DNA of 41,525 nucleotides from Haloferax profundi (GTDB taxonomy: Archaea > Halobacteriota > Halobacteria > Halobacteriales > Haloferacaceae). Both the position numbers and the translations under genes were made by a program. Location of the stretch: NCBI RefSeq assembly GCF_001469865.1, contig NZ_LOPV01000004.1:1-41525 (forward strand), read 5' to 3'. Numbering within the stretch: position 1 is the first letter of the stretch; each line of letters begins with the position of its first letter. A model generated the notes under the pieces. The model did no database searches, was not told the DNA's origin, and saw only the letters and a list, made by a program, of their open reading frames with translations. Positions 17,308-25,525 of this stretch are shown here, piece after piece.

Positions 17308-17605
17308 GTTTTTGCGACCGAGGCGACAGGTGCGGTGTCGCTTGGAGGGCATGGGTGATGGGCTATGACTGTGGTCGGGGGCGGTTGATGCGCAGACCGG
17401 TAATTCAGTAGTTAGTGACAATATACGACTACTGAACGTTCACCTTTCTCGAGATTCAATTTCAGTGTCAGAGCTAACAGACTCCTCGAATCCGGTAGTT
17501 AAGATGCTTATACCGGTACATTCTGTAGTAGCTGAAACACACGAATTTGTGAAATTCAGGTAGTCGGTAGATAACGAAGAGGAATTCCCGTGAACGAAGA
17601 CGTGT
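17308..17605. other. A+T-rich intergenic region with inverted repeat, upstream of the TasA-like gene
   Basis: There is no gene here. TTCAGTAGT (17404-17412) and ACTACTGAA (17428-17436) are perfect 9-bp inverted copies with a 15-nt spacer. Related fragments (CCGGTAGTTA near 17501, TTCAGGTAGTC near 17556) occur nearer the gene. CTTATACC near 17509 is a possible TATA box, which would give a 5' leader of roughly 70 nt for the gene at 17606. Confidence 0.45.
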
Positions 17606-18742
17606 ATGTCGGGAGACAACACAATCGAACTTTCGCGTCGAAAAGTGCTCGGTGGACTCGCACTCATCGGTGCCGCATCAGCGACTGCCGGTGCCGGAAC
17701 CATCGCCGCGCTCACAGACACTGAGAACAGCAACGGTAACCAAATATACGCGGGCCGGATGGACCTGCGAATCAACGGTGGCGATTCGAGTGTCACCCTG
17801 CTCAACACGAGCAACAACCCCATCGTTCCCGGTGACAGCGGTTTCGGCTGTGTCACCCTGAAGAACTCTGCCAACAGCAACGTTGGCGGGGCAGTCGACG
17901 TCCGCATCACTCGCGTGGCCAACAAGGAGAACGGCCGCGAGGAGATGGAGAAAGAGGCAGGAGACACCACTGGCGGAAACAACGGCGGTGAACTCGGTGA
18001 GTACCTCAAAGTCCGAATGTACTTCGAGGACAGTTCGGGCAACCGAACCTACCTCGGGGACGACCAGTACCGGAAAGCGAGCAACCGCCTGCAGGCGGGG
18101 AAGACGTTCCAGGTTCACTACCCGCTCGATGTGAGCGAGGAAGCAGACTTCTGTCTCGACTGGAAGCTTCCGGCGTCCGCACCGACGACCATCCAGACCG
18201 ACAGCGTCGAAGTCGACTTCGCCTTCGACATGACGCAGGCTGTGTTGGGCACCGCCGGAACTGGGTTCCCGAGTTGGACCGGTGACAAAGAGTGGGATGC
18301 CAAAATCCGCTACGGTGACGGGCAAGATAACGGTGCAACCGGTGGTGCAGCAGAGTTCGCGATTTCGAGCACTCAGACTGGTTCGCACGCCTGGGCGAGC
18401 GGTGTAGCAGAACCGTTCTCGTTCAGCTACGACGCTACTGCAGGAACCGCGACTATCGATGTGGATGGTGACACGCTGACGGCATCCGTGCCGGCAGCGA
18501 CGACGGGGCGACTCGGAATCATCGCAAAAGGCGCGAATGCCGACGTCGAAGTAACCGGGCTCGAACTCAACGGCCTCAGCGTCGCGCCTGGTTCCGTCAC
18601 GTCCCTCTCGGGGTCCGGCAACCAACACGTCGCACTCGACGGACTCGACTTCTCGAACGGGTTCGAACTGACCGGAACTGTCGAACTCACCTACTCCGGG
18701 TCGCCAAGCAACGAAGCAGGCATTCAATTCGACGTCCAGTAA
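17606..18742 (+). CDS. TasA/camelysin-like surface protein with SipW-type signal peptide
   Basis: 378 residues. The signal region has twin arginines (R11, R12 in LSRRKVLGG) followed by a hydrophobic stretch and GTIAALTDTE (31-40), the hallmark of signal peptides cleaved by a cognate SipW-type peptidase. Residues about 45-210 resemble the TasA/camelysin beta-sandwich, with early MDLRINGGDSSV and central CVTLKNSANSNVGGAVDVRI. Residues about 220-378 form a second beta-rich domain resembling secreted choice-of-anchor domains. TasA-type proteins assemble into biofilm fibres. The next gene encodes the peptidase. A fibre role is inference. Confidence 0.75.
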   Translation: MSGDNTIELSRRKVLGGLALIGAASATAGAGTIAALTDTENSNGNQIYAGRMDLRINGGDSSVTLLNTSNNPIVPGDSGFGCVTLKNSANSNVGGAVDVRITRVANKENGREEMEKEAGDTTGGNNGGELGEYLKVRMYFEDSSGNRTYLGDDQYRKASNRLQAGKTFQVHYPLDVSEEADFCLDWKLPASAPTTIQTDSVEVDFAFDMTQAVLGTAGTGFPSWTGDKEWDAKIRYGDGQDNGATGGAAEFAISSTQTGSHAWASGVAEPFSFSYDATAGTATIDVDGDTLTASVPAATTGRLGIIAKGANADVEVTGLELNGLSVAPGSVTSLSGSGNQHVALDGLDFSNGFELTGTVELTYSGSPSNEAGIQFDVQ

Positions 18743-18802
18743 GCACTGACCGACGGCGGACTTTCCGCCTTCGAACCATCCCCCAATCACCCATTTCAGT
18801 AC

Positions 18803-19339
18803 ATGAACTCATCCGCGTCACACTCACTCCGCGTCGTCGGCGCAGTCATCGTCGTAGCAGCAGTCGCCGTTGCGGCCGTTTACGCACTTCCGGGACTCGT
18901 CGGTGCCGAGCATAGCTACGTCGTCCTCACGGGCAGTATGGAACCCAGCATCGGCGCTGGGGACGTCGTCATCGTCGACGAGCGACCCACGGACCGTATC
19001 TCAGAGGGTGACGTCATCACGTTCGTCCCCGGCGGGTACAGTTCTCAGAGCGACGTGCGCGTGACTCACCGTGTCGTCGACATCCACGAACGTGCCGACG
19101 GCCTGTACTTCGAGACGAAAGGCGACGCCAACGAGGACCCGGACCCCGCACTCGTCCGTTCAGACCGGGTCATTGGCGTCGTCATGTTCCACATCCCGTG
19201 GTTCGGATACGTCGTCTCCTTCGCGGGGACGTCGCTCGGAAAGATTTCACTGGTCGTGGTACCCGCTGCCTTACTCGCAGTGACCGAACTCCGCGCGCTG
19301 GTTCGTGGCACCCGGGAGCGCAAGGAGGGTGACGTATGA
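18803..19339 (+). CDS. SipW-type archaeal signal peptidase I
   Basis: 178 residues. An N-terminal membrane helix (about 10-33) is followed by LTGSMEPSIGAGD with the catalytic Ser45, VTHRVVDI with His89 in place of the bacterial Lys, and GDANEDPDP with acidic residues typical of the archaeal/ER type S26B. A C-terminal membrane helix (about 140-165) follows. It cleaves signal peptides at the outer face of the membrane. It sits between two genes with SipW-class signal peptides and overlaps the downstream one by 4 bp, so it is probably their dedicated peptidase. Confidence 0.9.
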   Translation: MNSSASHSLRVVGAVIVVAAVAVAAVYALPGLVGAEHSYVVLTGSMEPSIGAGDVVIVDERPTDRISEGDVITFVPGGYSSQSDVRVTHRVVDIHERADGLYFETKGDANEDPDPALVRSDRVIGVVMFHIPWFGYVVSFAGTSLGKISLVVVPAALLAVTELRALVRGTRERKEGDV

Positions 19340-19812
19340 CCCGTAGAGGCTGGACTGCACTCGTCAGCGTCCTCGTCTTCGGACTGCTGCTCGGGTCGAC
19401 GGGGGCATACACGTTCGGGATCTTGACCGACACCGAGTCTTCGAGCGCCGTCTTCGGAGTCGGTGTCTTCGACGCACCTGACGCGCAGAGTGCTGCGGTC
19501 AGTGAAGACACTCAGGAGAACGCCACGTCCTCGTCTGAGTTCGTCACCGTGATTGACGACGCAAACGAGTCCGCCAAGCCGACGCAGACACCGTTCACCG
19601 AGAACAGTTCGTCGGAGGAGACGACCGATTCGAATCAGACGACGAGTGAAACGCCGGCGACACTGACCGGCGAACCGAGTGGAGAGTCGACTAACTCGAC
19701 GAGTACACCGATGGAGACGACAACGGAGACACCCACCAGTACCCAAACAAGCACGCCAACCGAAACACCAACCAGTACCTCGACTGCGACAGCGTCACCC
19801 ACAGGTGAGTGA
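19336..19812 (+). CDS. Ser/Thr-rich secreted protein with SipW-type signal peptide
   Basis: 158 residues. GAYTFGILTDTESSS (about 23-37) after a membrane segment (8-22) is a SipW-class signal sequence. The short conserved part VFGVGVFDAP is followed by about 110 residues rich in Ser, Thr, Glu and Pro (TETPTSTSTATASP), which is probably an extended, possibly O-glycosylated stalk. No globular domain is seen. It overlaps the peptidase gene by 4 bp. It may be a minor or anchoring component of the same surface structure as the gene at 17606, by analogy with TapA beside TasA in Bacillus, but no sequence likeness to TapA is claimed. Confidence 0.75.
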   Translation: MTRRGWTALVSVLVFGLLLGSTGAYTFGILTDTESSSAVFGVGVFDAPDAQSAAVSEDTQENATSSSEFVTVIDDANESAKPTQTPFTENSSSEETTDSNQTTSETPATLTGEPSGESTNSTSTPMETTTETPTSTQTSTPTETPTSTSTATASPTGE

Positions 19813-19872
19813 ACTGAAACGCGACTCGAGCACAGAAAATCCGTCTATCTCGTCGCAGTCTGTCTGTCCGAC

Positions 19873-20319
19873 TCAGACCGATGCACGCCCGTCGAGGGAG
19901 TCACTGAACGTCGTCCGAACGAGAGCGTCGAGGTCGGACGGAAAGTCGAGGCAGGCGAGTTCGTCTTCGGGGGCAAACGTCGGGTCGACGTCGACGCCGC
20001 GGCGACGAAGTGCGAGCACACGCCAGAGGTATGCGAGTCTGAGGAGTCGAATCGCGTCCCGTTCGTCCGCGTCGCTCCGGACGCGGTAGGTTACCCACGC
20101 AGAGTCCGGGAGAACGTGGTGCGGGTCAGCGAGGCCATCCGCGACGAGGCTATCACGGACCCGCTTGGTGATGGCGAGGTCGACGATACCGACGTCGTGG
20201 ACGTGGCCAATCTCCTTGTCGGCGACGAGAAACTCGGTGCCACCGAATCGGTGCGGAGCGGTTTCGACGCCCGGCCACTGGCGGACGTGTGAGACGATGC
20301 TGTCGATTGTCGCGGTCAC
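19873..20319 (-). CDS. Luciferase-like (DUF5519-type) small protein
   Basis: 148 residues. The N-terminus (IVSHVRQWPGVETAPHRFGGTEFLVADKEIGHVH) matches the pattern of a family usually named luciferase domain-containing or DUF5519, in which the Gly-Gly-x-Glu-Phe and Gly-His-x-His segments are conserved. The catalytic role is unknown; the name does not imply light emission. WVTYRV and the helical end complete the fold. It is a single gene, convergent with the surface cluster. Family call is from memory and moderately sure. Confidence 0.65.
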   Translation of the reverse strand: MTATIDSIVSHVRQWPGVETAPHRFGGTEFLVADKEIGHVHDVGIVDLAITKRVRDSLVADGLADPHHVLPDSAWVTYRVRSDADERDAIRLLRLAYLWRVLALRRRGVDVDPTFAPEDELACLDFPSDLDALVRTTFSDSLDGRASV

Positions 20320-20377
20320 GGGGACGGTACGCCCGCCGAGAACATAAGCGAGTGTCTACCGGAGAAGAGGAGCGCGG

Positions 20378-21016
20378 TCAGACCACGTTTGCCTGTTCGA
20401 GGCTGTCGACCATCCGTGACTGCAAGATACCGTTTATCGGGAGCAACAAAAGCCACGAGAGGATTGCGAGTGTCGTGTCGAAGTTGGCGATGACGATGGA
20501 GAAGACGAACACCAGCGGCGATGCGAGGAACCGCGCCCCTTCGAGGACGACGAGCGTCGACGTGAGTCCCTCTTCGAGGATGTCGTGCCGCGAGGCGTAA
20601 CTCCACAGCAGCGTGAGGGTCAGTCCGGTGAGTGCCAAGATACCCGCGTAGAACATGACGCCGAACTGCGTTGGATAGGTACTGAACAGACTCGTCCCGT
20701 ACGGGACGAACGCTACCATGAGCAAGAACAGCAGATTGAGCCAGACGACGCCTTTGTCGTGTGCTTCGATGTAGAGGAATATTCGGCGGTGGAGCACCCA
20801 GTAGAAGCCAATCACCAAGAAACTCAACACGTACGCGAAGAACTCGTGCCACTGTTCGAAGACCAGATTCGAGAGTATCGAAACGGGTCTCCCCGGTGGA
20901 ATCTCTGGGACAGTGATTTCGAGAACTAACAGCGTGATTGCGATGGCGATGACGCCGTCGCTCAGCGCGAGTAATCGGTCCGTCTCTTCTTGCTCCCGGC
21001 GAAACGAGACTCCCAT
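20378..21016 (-). CDS. TMEM175/DUF1211 family membrane protein
   Basis: 212 residues with six predicted membrane helices. The first begins RLLALSDGVIAIAITLL (about 14-30), matching the FSDGVFAIAxTLL signature of TMEM175 proteins, which form potassium-permeable channels in bacteria and lysosomes. The Phe at the first motif position is replaced by Leu. Later helices (GFYWVLHRRIFLYIEAHDKGVVWLNLL split across the loop) fit the family. A cation-channel role is inferred from the family. It is a single gene facing 465 bp of non-coding DNA. Confidence 0.82.
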   Translation of the reverse strand: MGVSFRREQEETDRLLALSDGVIAIAITLLVLEITVPEIPPGRPVSILSNLVFEQWHEFFAYVLSFLVIGFYWVLHRRIFLYIEAHDKGVVWLNLLFLLMVAFVPYGTSLFSTYPTQFGVMFYAGILALTGLTLTLLWSYASRHDILEEGLTSTLVVLEGARFLASPLVFVFSIVIANFDTTLAILSWLLLLPINGILQSRMVDSLEQANVV

Positions 21017-21481
21017 ACCAACCCTTTTGTTGTCAAGCGAGAACTATGTTTCCACAGTCAGACAAGTTGGTGATTTGACACGGATGGCCAGTCTGAAGCA
21101 AAAACCGCCGTACATCACGACTATCACGAATACGTGAAAGTTGCAGCTTCACAGACACTCTGACAGCACAGGTATTCTGGCATTAAAACTCGTTAGGAAC
21201 GGTAATTATCGGGTGAGGGAATGTCCGTGGTCGTCAGTGAGGCGGGAGACTACCAAACAGTCGATGGGTCTCCCCACTGCACGTGCGCACAGACAGGTAG
21301 ATAACTCGTAACGAAACCGACGGAAGACAAATAAGCAAGTGGATATGTCTTCGACTCCCCCAGTTGCATTGTCATCCAGAATAGTCCACGGTGGTTCCGC
21401 CCCGGCCCGAGTCGCCACACTCCCCGCGGAGTTCAGTCACGCTCGTGCCCACGACGACGGCAGTACAGGGAGTAGCCACTC
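21017..21481. other. Intergenic region without a supported gene
   Basis: This 465-bp region separates divergent genes. Its first 350 bp are clearly lower in G+C than the surroundings, with several possible TATA-like sites (CATTAAAAC near 21182, AATAAGC near 21330). One minus-strand frame of 70 codons (21206-21418) is open, but its composition is unlike local proteins and I do not call it. An ACTCC-CCGC-GGAGT palindrome lies near 21419-21432. Confidence 0.4.
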
Positions 21482-22105
21482 ATGAACAGAGCACAACTCG
21501 GTGTGGTCGGAATCGTCGTCGTCGTCGTCGCGTTCGCGTTCCTCTCTGGGGGCTTGAACGCCCCCAACGAGTCAGGCCCTGCATCGGATGCAGACGCCAG
21601 TCTCGGTGCAGAGACCACAGACCCGACCGACGAATCACCCACAGACGGCGGTGAAACGGTCGAAGAACCCCTCCTTGCAGACGACGGGTCCGACGACCCG
21701 GCGGCAGACGGCGAGGACGCCTCGGGTGACGACGACACCGAACAGACGAGCGGAACGGTCGAGTCGCTCGACGAGGCGGACGACTCGACGTCGTCGGAGA
21801 GTCAAACGACCACAGTCCTCAGATACAAGAGTTCCTCCGAGTTCGACAAGGAAGACGACAAACCGCCGTACACTGGCGCCACGAACGACGGCAGTGACGA
21901 CACCGAGTCCAACACGAACGACGATTCGACCACGACTGACGACTCGTCGTCGGCCGATGGTGACGCCACACCGACTGACACCCCCAAGGAATCGACGCCA
22001 ACCGACGACAGCGACGAATCGACGCCAACTGACGAGTCGACGCCGACCGACGACAACGACGATTCGACGCCGACCGACGACTCAGGAGGGATGTGCACGG
22101 TATAA
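21482..22105 (+). CDS. Secreted or membrane-anchored acidic Asp/Ser/Thr-rich repeat protein
   Basis: 207 residues. One N-terminal membrane segment (LGVVGIVVVVVAFAFLSGG, about 6-24) is followed by a low-complexity region dominated by D, S, T, E and P. The end carries STPTDD/STPTDE repeats and terminates SGGMCTV. There is a single Cys, three residues from the C-terminus, and no lipobox. Such proteins usually project from the S-layer, but no domain identifies this one. It is not obviously in an operon. Confidence 0.65.
   Translation: MNRAQLGVVGIVVVVVAFAFLSGGLNAPNESGPASDADASLGAETTDPTDESPTDGGETVEEPLLADDGSDDPAADGEDASGDDDTEQTSGTVESLDEADDSTSSESQTTTVLRYKSSSEFDKEDDKPPYTGATNDGSDDTESNTNDDSTTTDDSSSADGDATPTDTPKESTPTDDSDESTPTDESTPTDDNDDSTPTDDSGGMCTV
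21992..22082 (+). repeat. In-frame tandem repeat in the acidic surface protein
   Basis: TCGACGCC recurs at 21992, 22019, 22037 and 22064 (spacing 27, 18 and 27 bp), each followed by ACYGACGA. It encodes STPTDD/STPTDE units. All spacings are multiples of 9, so copy changes keep the frame. Confidence 0.7.
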
Positions 22106-22213
22106 CGTCGTAGACACAGTCAGGTGTTCGGCGAGAACACCACACGGAGTTCACCGGCGGTCCCCGCTTTTTGCGAGTCGTGTTCCCGCAACGAGTCGTT
22201 CTCTTCTTCTCCG

Positions 22214-23434
22214 TTACTCCACGAGTAAGTTGAGCGCGAATGCTGTTCGGAGCATCGACGCGGCGTCGCCTCTGTCGAAGACGAGTCCGTCTGTCTCTTC
22301 GACGTGTTCGAGCACGCCGGGAGACGAGTGGTCCGGTGCGGCGGCGAGTCCACGGTTCCCGTCTGCAGCCCAGCGCATCACGTCGAGGTCCGACTTCGAG
22401 TCACCCATGACCAGCACGAACGGGTCGTCCACGCCGAGAACCTCCAGTGCGGCCTCTACACCTGCTGCTTTGTTCAAATCGACTGCGGACAGTTCTGCGG
22501 CGTCGGCGTGGTAGTAGGCGACGGTGACTCGGTCCAGCGTCTCGGCGACGTCGTCCGGAACGGTCGTCTCCGGGTCTGGACGTTCCTCTCTGTCGGCGAG
22601 GACGCCGTCGATTTCTGGGTCGCGTTCGGCGTAGTACGCACGCGTCCACGTCGGCCCCTCTGGGTCGTCGGTGACTGCCTCACCGAGGAGGTCCAGCATG
22701 TACACGAGTGACTCGTCGATGACTTCTTCGGCGTCGTCGCTTCCGGTCTCGAAGTTGGGCTTGAGTGTGACGTTGAACTCGTTGCCTTGGAGGTGGACAC
22801 ACCCACGGAGACCCTCTGGAAGGTCACGAATCACGCGGCCACGAACCGACTCGAAGACCGACTGCACCGCGTCGTCGAGCGTCTCGTAGAGGAGGCGCTT
22901 CGTGTTCGGCCCGTGTCCGGGTGTGAAGACGCCCGTCCCCGCCTCGTAGACGATGCTCACGTCGCCAGAGTGGACGAGTTCGTTGCCGAGACCTTGAATG
23001 GCGAACCCCTTGACGTTCTCCAACGTCTGGCCGGTGCAGATGACGATGGGGACGTCCATCTCGTGGAACTCGGTGAGGAGGTGGAGCACCTCTCGGGGAA
23101 TCTCGTTGTCAGTCCGCCCTGCCGACCGAAGCGTCTCGTCCACGTCGAGGACGAGTGCGTTGACTGCCCGGCCGTACTTCGTGTACAGGTCGAGGGCGGT
23201 AAACGCCTGGTCTCTCGTCGCGCGGGCGGCGAGTTCGGCGTATCGGTCCCCGTCCGGGATGCCACGTCGGATACGGTCTTTTCTGTCGGTCAGTTCGTCG
23301 TCGACCTCCTGCCAATGTGAGAGCGCCACCGAGGAGTCGAGTGGGGGCAAGAGGTCCACGAAGTCCTGTGCGTCGCGGACTGCGTCAGCGTCGAAGTTCC
23401 CGTACAGTCGGTACAGGAGGTCGTACCGCTCCAT
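22214..23434 (-). CDS. HAD superfamily hydrolase
   Basis: 406 residues. After an N-terminal helical region of about 90 residues comes ALVLDVDETL (nucleophile D97, acid D99). IVICTGQTLENV carries the second motif, and VMGDSKSDLDVM near residue 355 the Mg-binding motif IV. The large cap between them and the Cof-like layout suggest a sugar- or nucleotide-phosphate phosphatase such as the SPP/TPP group. The substrate is not evident. It lies close to sugar metabolism genes, but its strand and spacing give no operon. Confidence 0.78.
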   Translation of the reverse strand: MERYDLLYRLYGNFDADAVRDAQDFVDLLPPLDSSVALSHWQEVDDELTDRKDRIRRGIPDGDRYAELAARATRDQAFTALDLYTKYGRAVNALVLDVDETLRSAGRTDNEIPREVLHLLTEFHEMDVPIVICTGQTLENVKGFAIQGLGNELVHSGDVSIVYEAGTGVFTPGHGPNTKRLLYETLDDAVQSVFESVRGRVIRDLPEGLRGCVHLQGNEFNVTLKPNFETGSDDAEEVIDESLVYMLDLLGEAVTDDPEGPTWTRAYYAERDPEIDGVLADREERPDPETTVPDDVAETLDRVTVAYYHADAAELSAVDLNKAAGVEAALEVLGVDDPFVLVMGDSKSDLDVMRWAADGNRGLAAAPDHSSPGVLEHVEETDGLVFDRGDAASMLRTAFALNLLVE

Positions 23435-23555
23435 GAGACGGGGTGGTCACGCAGTCGCATTAAACCCGCGTGGCCGGCGATTCGTGTCAGGGGCCGGCGC
23501 GTCGTCGTCGGCCGACCCCGCAACCCTGATACTGACTGGACGACGACGTGTGCAC

Positions 23556-24005
23556 ATGGCACATTGGACTGACAGTATCGTGGGCGACCGGATGACGGTC
23601 GACCGCGAGTTCAACGACCACGTGATGAACTCTCGCTTCAACAGCCAAGAGTGGGGCCTCATCATGACGGCGACGGAGTTCGAAATCGAGAACGCGGACG
23701 ACCCGGACGCGGCGCGAATCGTCGCAGACACCGAAAAAGTTCCACAGATTATCCCCGAACTCGACAACATCCGCAAACAGATGGGCGCGATGGGCGGGGC
23801 CGGCGGGCAACAGGACTCGTCGTCGGGTGGCGGCATCGTCGATTCAATCAAAGGTGCACTCGGACTCGGAGACGGCGGGAAGCAAGGTCAACAGGAAAAA
23901 CTCGAAGACGCCGAGCGACTCACACAGGCCTACGCGGACGCCCTCCAGGACCACCTCGAGAAGAAAGGCAAGTGGGAACAGGTCAGAATCGCGTATCAAG
24001 AGTGA
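23556..24005 (+). CDS. Haloarchaeal conserved protein (DUF5799-like)
   Basis: 149 residues from the ATG at 23556 (MAHWTDSIVGDRM). The frame stays open upstream, but that part is antisense to the HAD gene. The N-terminal half (NSQEWGLIMTATEFEIENAD) is conserved in haloarchaea. A Gly/Ser/Gln-rich linker follows (about 90-120), then a charged C-terminal helix ending KKGKWEQVRIAYQE. It is probably cytoplasmic. I recall this as DUF5799, but the number should be confirmed. The function is unknown. Confidence 0.7.
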   Translation: MAHWTDSIVGDRMTVDREFNDHVMNSRFNSQEWGLIMTATEFEIENADDPDAARIVADTEKVPQIIPELDNIRKQMGAMGGAGGQQDSSSGGGIVDSIKGALGLGDGGKQGQQEKLEDAERLTQAYADALQDHLEKKGKWEQVRIAYQE

Positions 24006-24053
24006 CTGTTCAGTAGCACGACGAGATGGCCACGTGGGGGCGAAAGCGTCGTC

Positions 24054-24203
24054 TCAGTACTCGTCGCCGGCGTGGAACAGCGTCCGCTCGCTCGCTTCGT
24101 AGATGTTCATCAGTTCGTTGATGAGTTCGTCGTAGTCTTCGTCTTCTTCGCGCAGGTTGTCGAGTCGTTCGATGGTGGAGTCGTCGACGTGGATTTGTGG
24201 CAT
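24054..24203 (-). CDS. Small antitoxin-like protein (VapB/DUF7557-like)
   Basis: 49 residues from the ATG at 24203. MPQIHVDDSTIERLDNLR is a strand-helix opening of ribbon-helix-helix type, followed by YDELINELMNIYEA, as in VapB-like antitoxins and the haloarchaeal small-protein family I recall as DUF7557. No PIN-domain toxin lies beside it, so it may be an orphan or a regulator. The frame stays open upstream to 24494, but the extension is Arg-rich and lacks family similarity, so the short form is chosen. Confidence 0.65.
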   Translation of the reverse strand: MPQIHVDDSTIERLDNLREEDEDYDELINELMNIYEASERTLFHAGDEY

Positions 24204-24367
24204 ACGTACTCCCACGCCACGTGACACCTTAAGCGGCCGGGGAAATCGAATCGAAGACCGACGAATCGGCGTGGTTCGAGTGGACCACGAGACGAGTAGA
24301 CGTCGGCGAAGAAGAAAGACGGCGGCGAAGGTGACGGCAGAAGACCGGCACCTGAAACGACGCGACG

Positions 24368-25360
24368 TTACTTGAACAGCGTCTGTCCGGCGCTTCCGGA
24401 GACTTCCGTCAGGTCGGCGTGCACGTCTGCGATGCGGGCGCGGATGTCGCGTCCGACGACGCGGGGGTCGAACACCGACTTGTCCGGCGACCATTCAGTC
24501 TCGTTGAAGAACGTGTCACGAGCGTCCTCGACGCCTTCCGGCGGGACGATGGCGTCGGGGGTCTCGCGGTAGAGGTCGTACGCGGTGCGCGTGTACTCGT
24601 ACTGGTAGCGCGTGTCCTTGTTGACCTTGCAGATGCCGTGTTTGAGCATCTCTTGGAGTTGGTCGGGTTGGACGCCGGACGACCCGTGGAGGACGAGTGG
24701 CGTGTCGAGGCCGTGGTCCTTGAGGGCCTGCCGGATGTCGTGGGCGAGGTCCGGGCGGAGTTCCAGGTCCTTGCCCTTGGCGACGCCGTGTTGCGTGCCG
24801 ACGGAGATAGCGAGGAGGTCCGCGCCCGTCTTCTCGACGAACTCGACGGCCTGCTCGGGGTCCGTGTAGAACGCCTCTTCGGCCTCGATTTCGTCTTCGA
24901 CACCCTTGATTTGGCCGAGTTCGGCCTCGATGAGGATGTCGGAGTCCGCAGCCTCGACCATCTCGACGACTTCCCGACTCGTCGCGACGTTCTCGTCGAA
25001 CGGTTCGTGGGAGGCGTCGATCATGATGGACGACGGGATGTCGAGTTCTATCTGCTGTTCGATGAACTCGAGGTCCGTCTGGTGGTCCATGTTGAGGAAG
25101 ACGCCGATATCGTACTGGTCGGCAATCGTCTCGATGTAGGTCCCCATGGCCTTCAGGCCCGCAACGGGGTCGCCGTTGCCGGCGAACTTGCAGGCACCGC
25201 CGCTGAGTTGGAGCAACAGGTCCGAGTTCATCCGGTCGGCACCCTCCACGAGTCCCATCATGACGTTCGGTTCCGCGACGTTACTCGCGACGAGACCGAA
25301 CCCTTCGTCGAGCGCCTCGTCGTATACAGTGGCGAGTTCCTCCCCGCCGTAGAACGGCAT
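24368..25360 (-). CDS. fba: Class II fructose-1,6-bisphosphate aldolase
   Basis: 330 residues from the ATG at 25360 (MPFYGGEEL). This is a class II (zinc) aldolase: [41 protein letters not shown] and VLHGSSGV carry the metal-ligand His and Glu residues and phosphate-binding Gly/Ser. It cleaves fructose 1,6-bisphosphate into dihydroxyacetone phosphate and glyceraldehyde 3-phosphate. In Haloferax volcanii the aldolase at this locus (HVO_1494) serves fructose degradation, and the adjacent PTS genes agree. Its own TATA (near 25400) and palindrome (25411-25422) allow separate control. Confidence 0.93.
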   Translation of the reverse strand: MPFYGGEELATVYDEALDEGFGLVASNVAEPNVMMGLVEGADRMNSDLLLQLSGGACKFAGNGDPVAGLKAMGTYIETIADQYDIGVFLNMDHQTDLEFIEQQIELDIPSSIMIDASHEPFDENVATSREVVEMVEAADSDILIEAELGQIKGVEDEIEAEEAFYTDPEQAVEFVEKTGADLLAISVGTQHGVAKGKDLELRPDLAHDIRQALKDHGLDTPLVLHGSSGVQPDQLQEMLKHGICKVNKDTRYQYEYTRTAYDLYRETPDAIVPPEGVEDARDTFFNETEWSPDKSVFDPRVVGRDIRARIADVHADLTEVSGSAGQTLFK

Positions 25361-25394
25361 TATGCGTTCACCTCGTGTTCGGCAACGAACGCGA

Positions 25395-25425
25395 GGATAA
25401 TAATCTATGGGAAACCGGTTTCGAT
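25395..25425 (-). promoter_or_regulatory. fba promoter with GAAACCGGTTTC palindrome
   Basis: GATTATTATCC (minus strand, about 25395-25406) is a TATA box some 40 nt before the ATG. GAAACCGGTTTC (25411-25422), a perfect 12-bp palindrome, lies directly upstream of it, where an activator or BRE-proximal regulator would bind. Confidence 0.5.
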
Positions 25426-25525
25426 TTTGCACGTTCTCGTTCGTTCATTTTCGAGTTAATTTTCAGCGAGCGCGAGACGCGTCGCTCAGAACCGTGAAAA
25501 AGACGGGATGACGAAGTGGCGAGAG

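Noticed and set aside
21206-21418. A 70-codon minus-strand ORF in the 21.0-21.5 kb gap
   Set aside because: It has Cys- and Phe-containing composition unlike the acidic local proteins, no promoter spacing and no recognisable motif.
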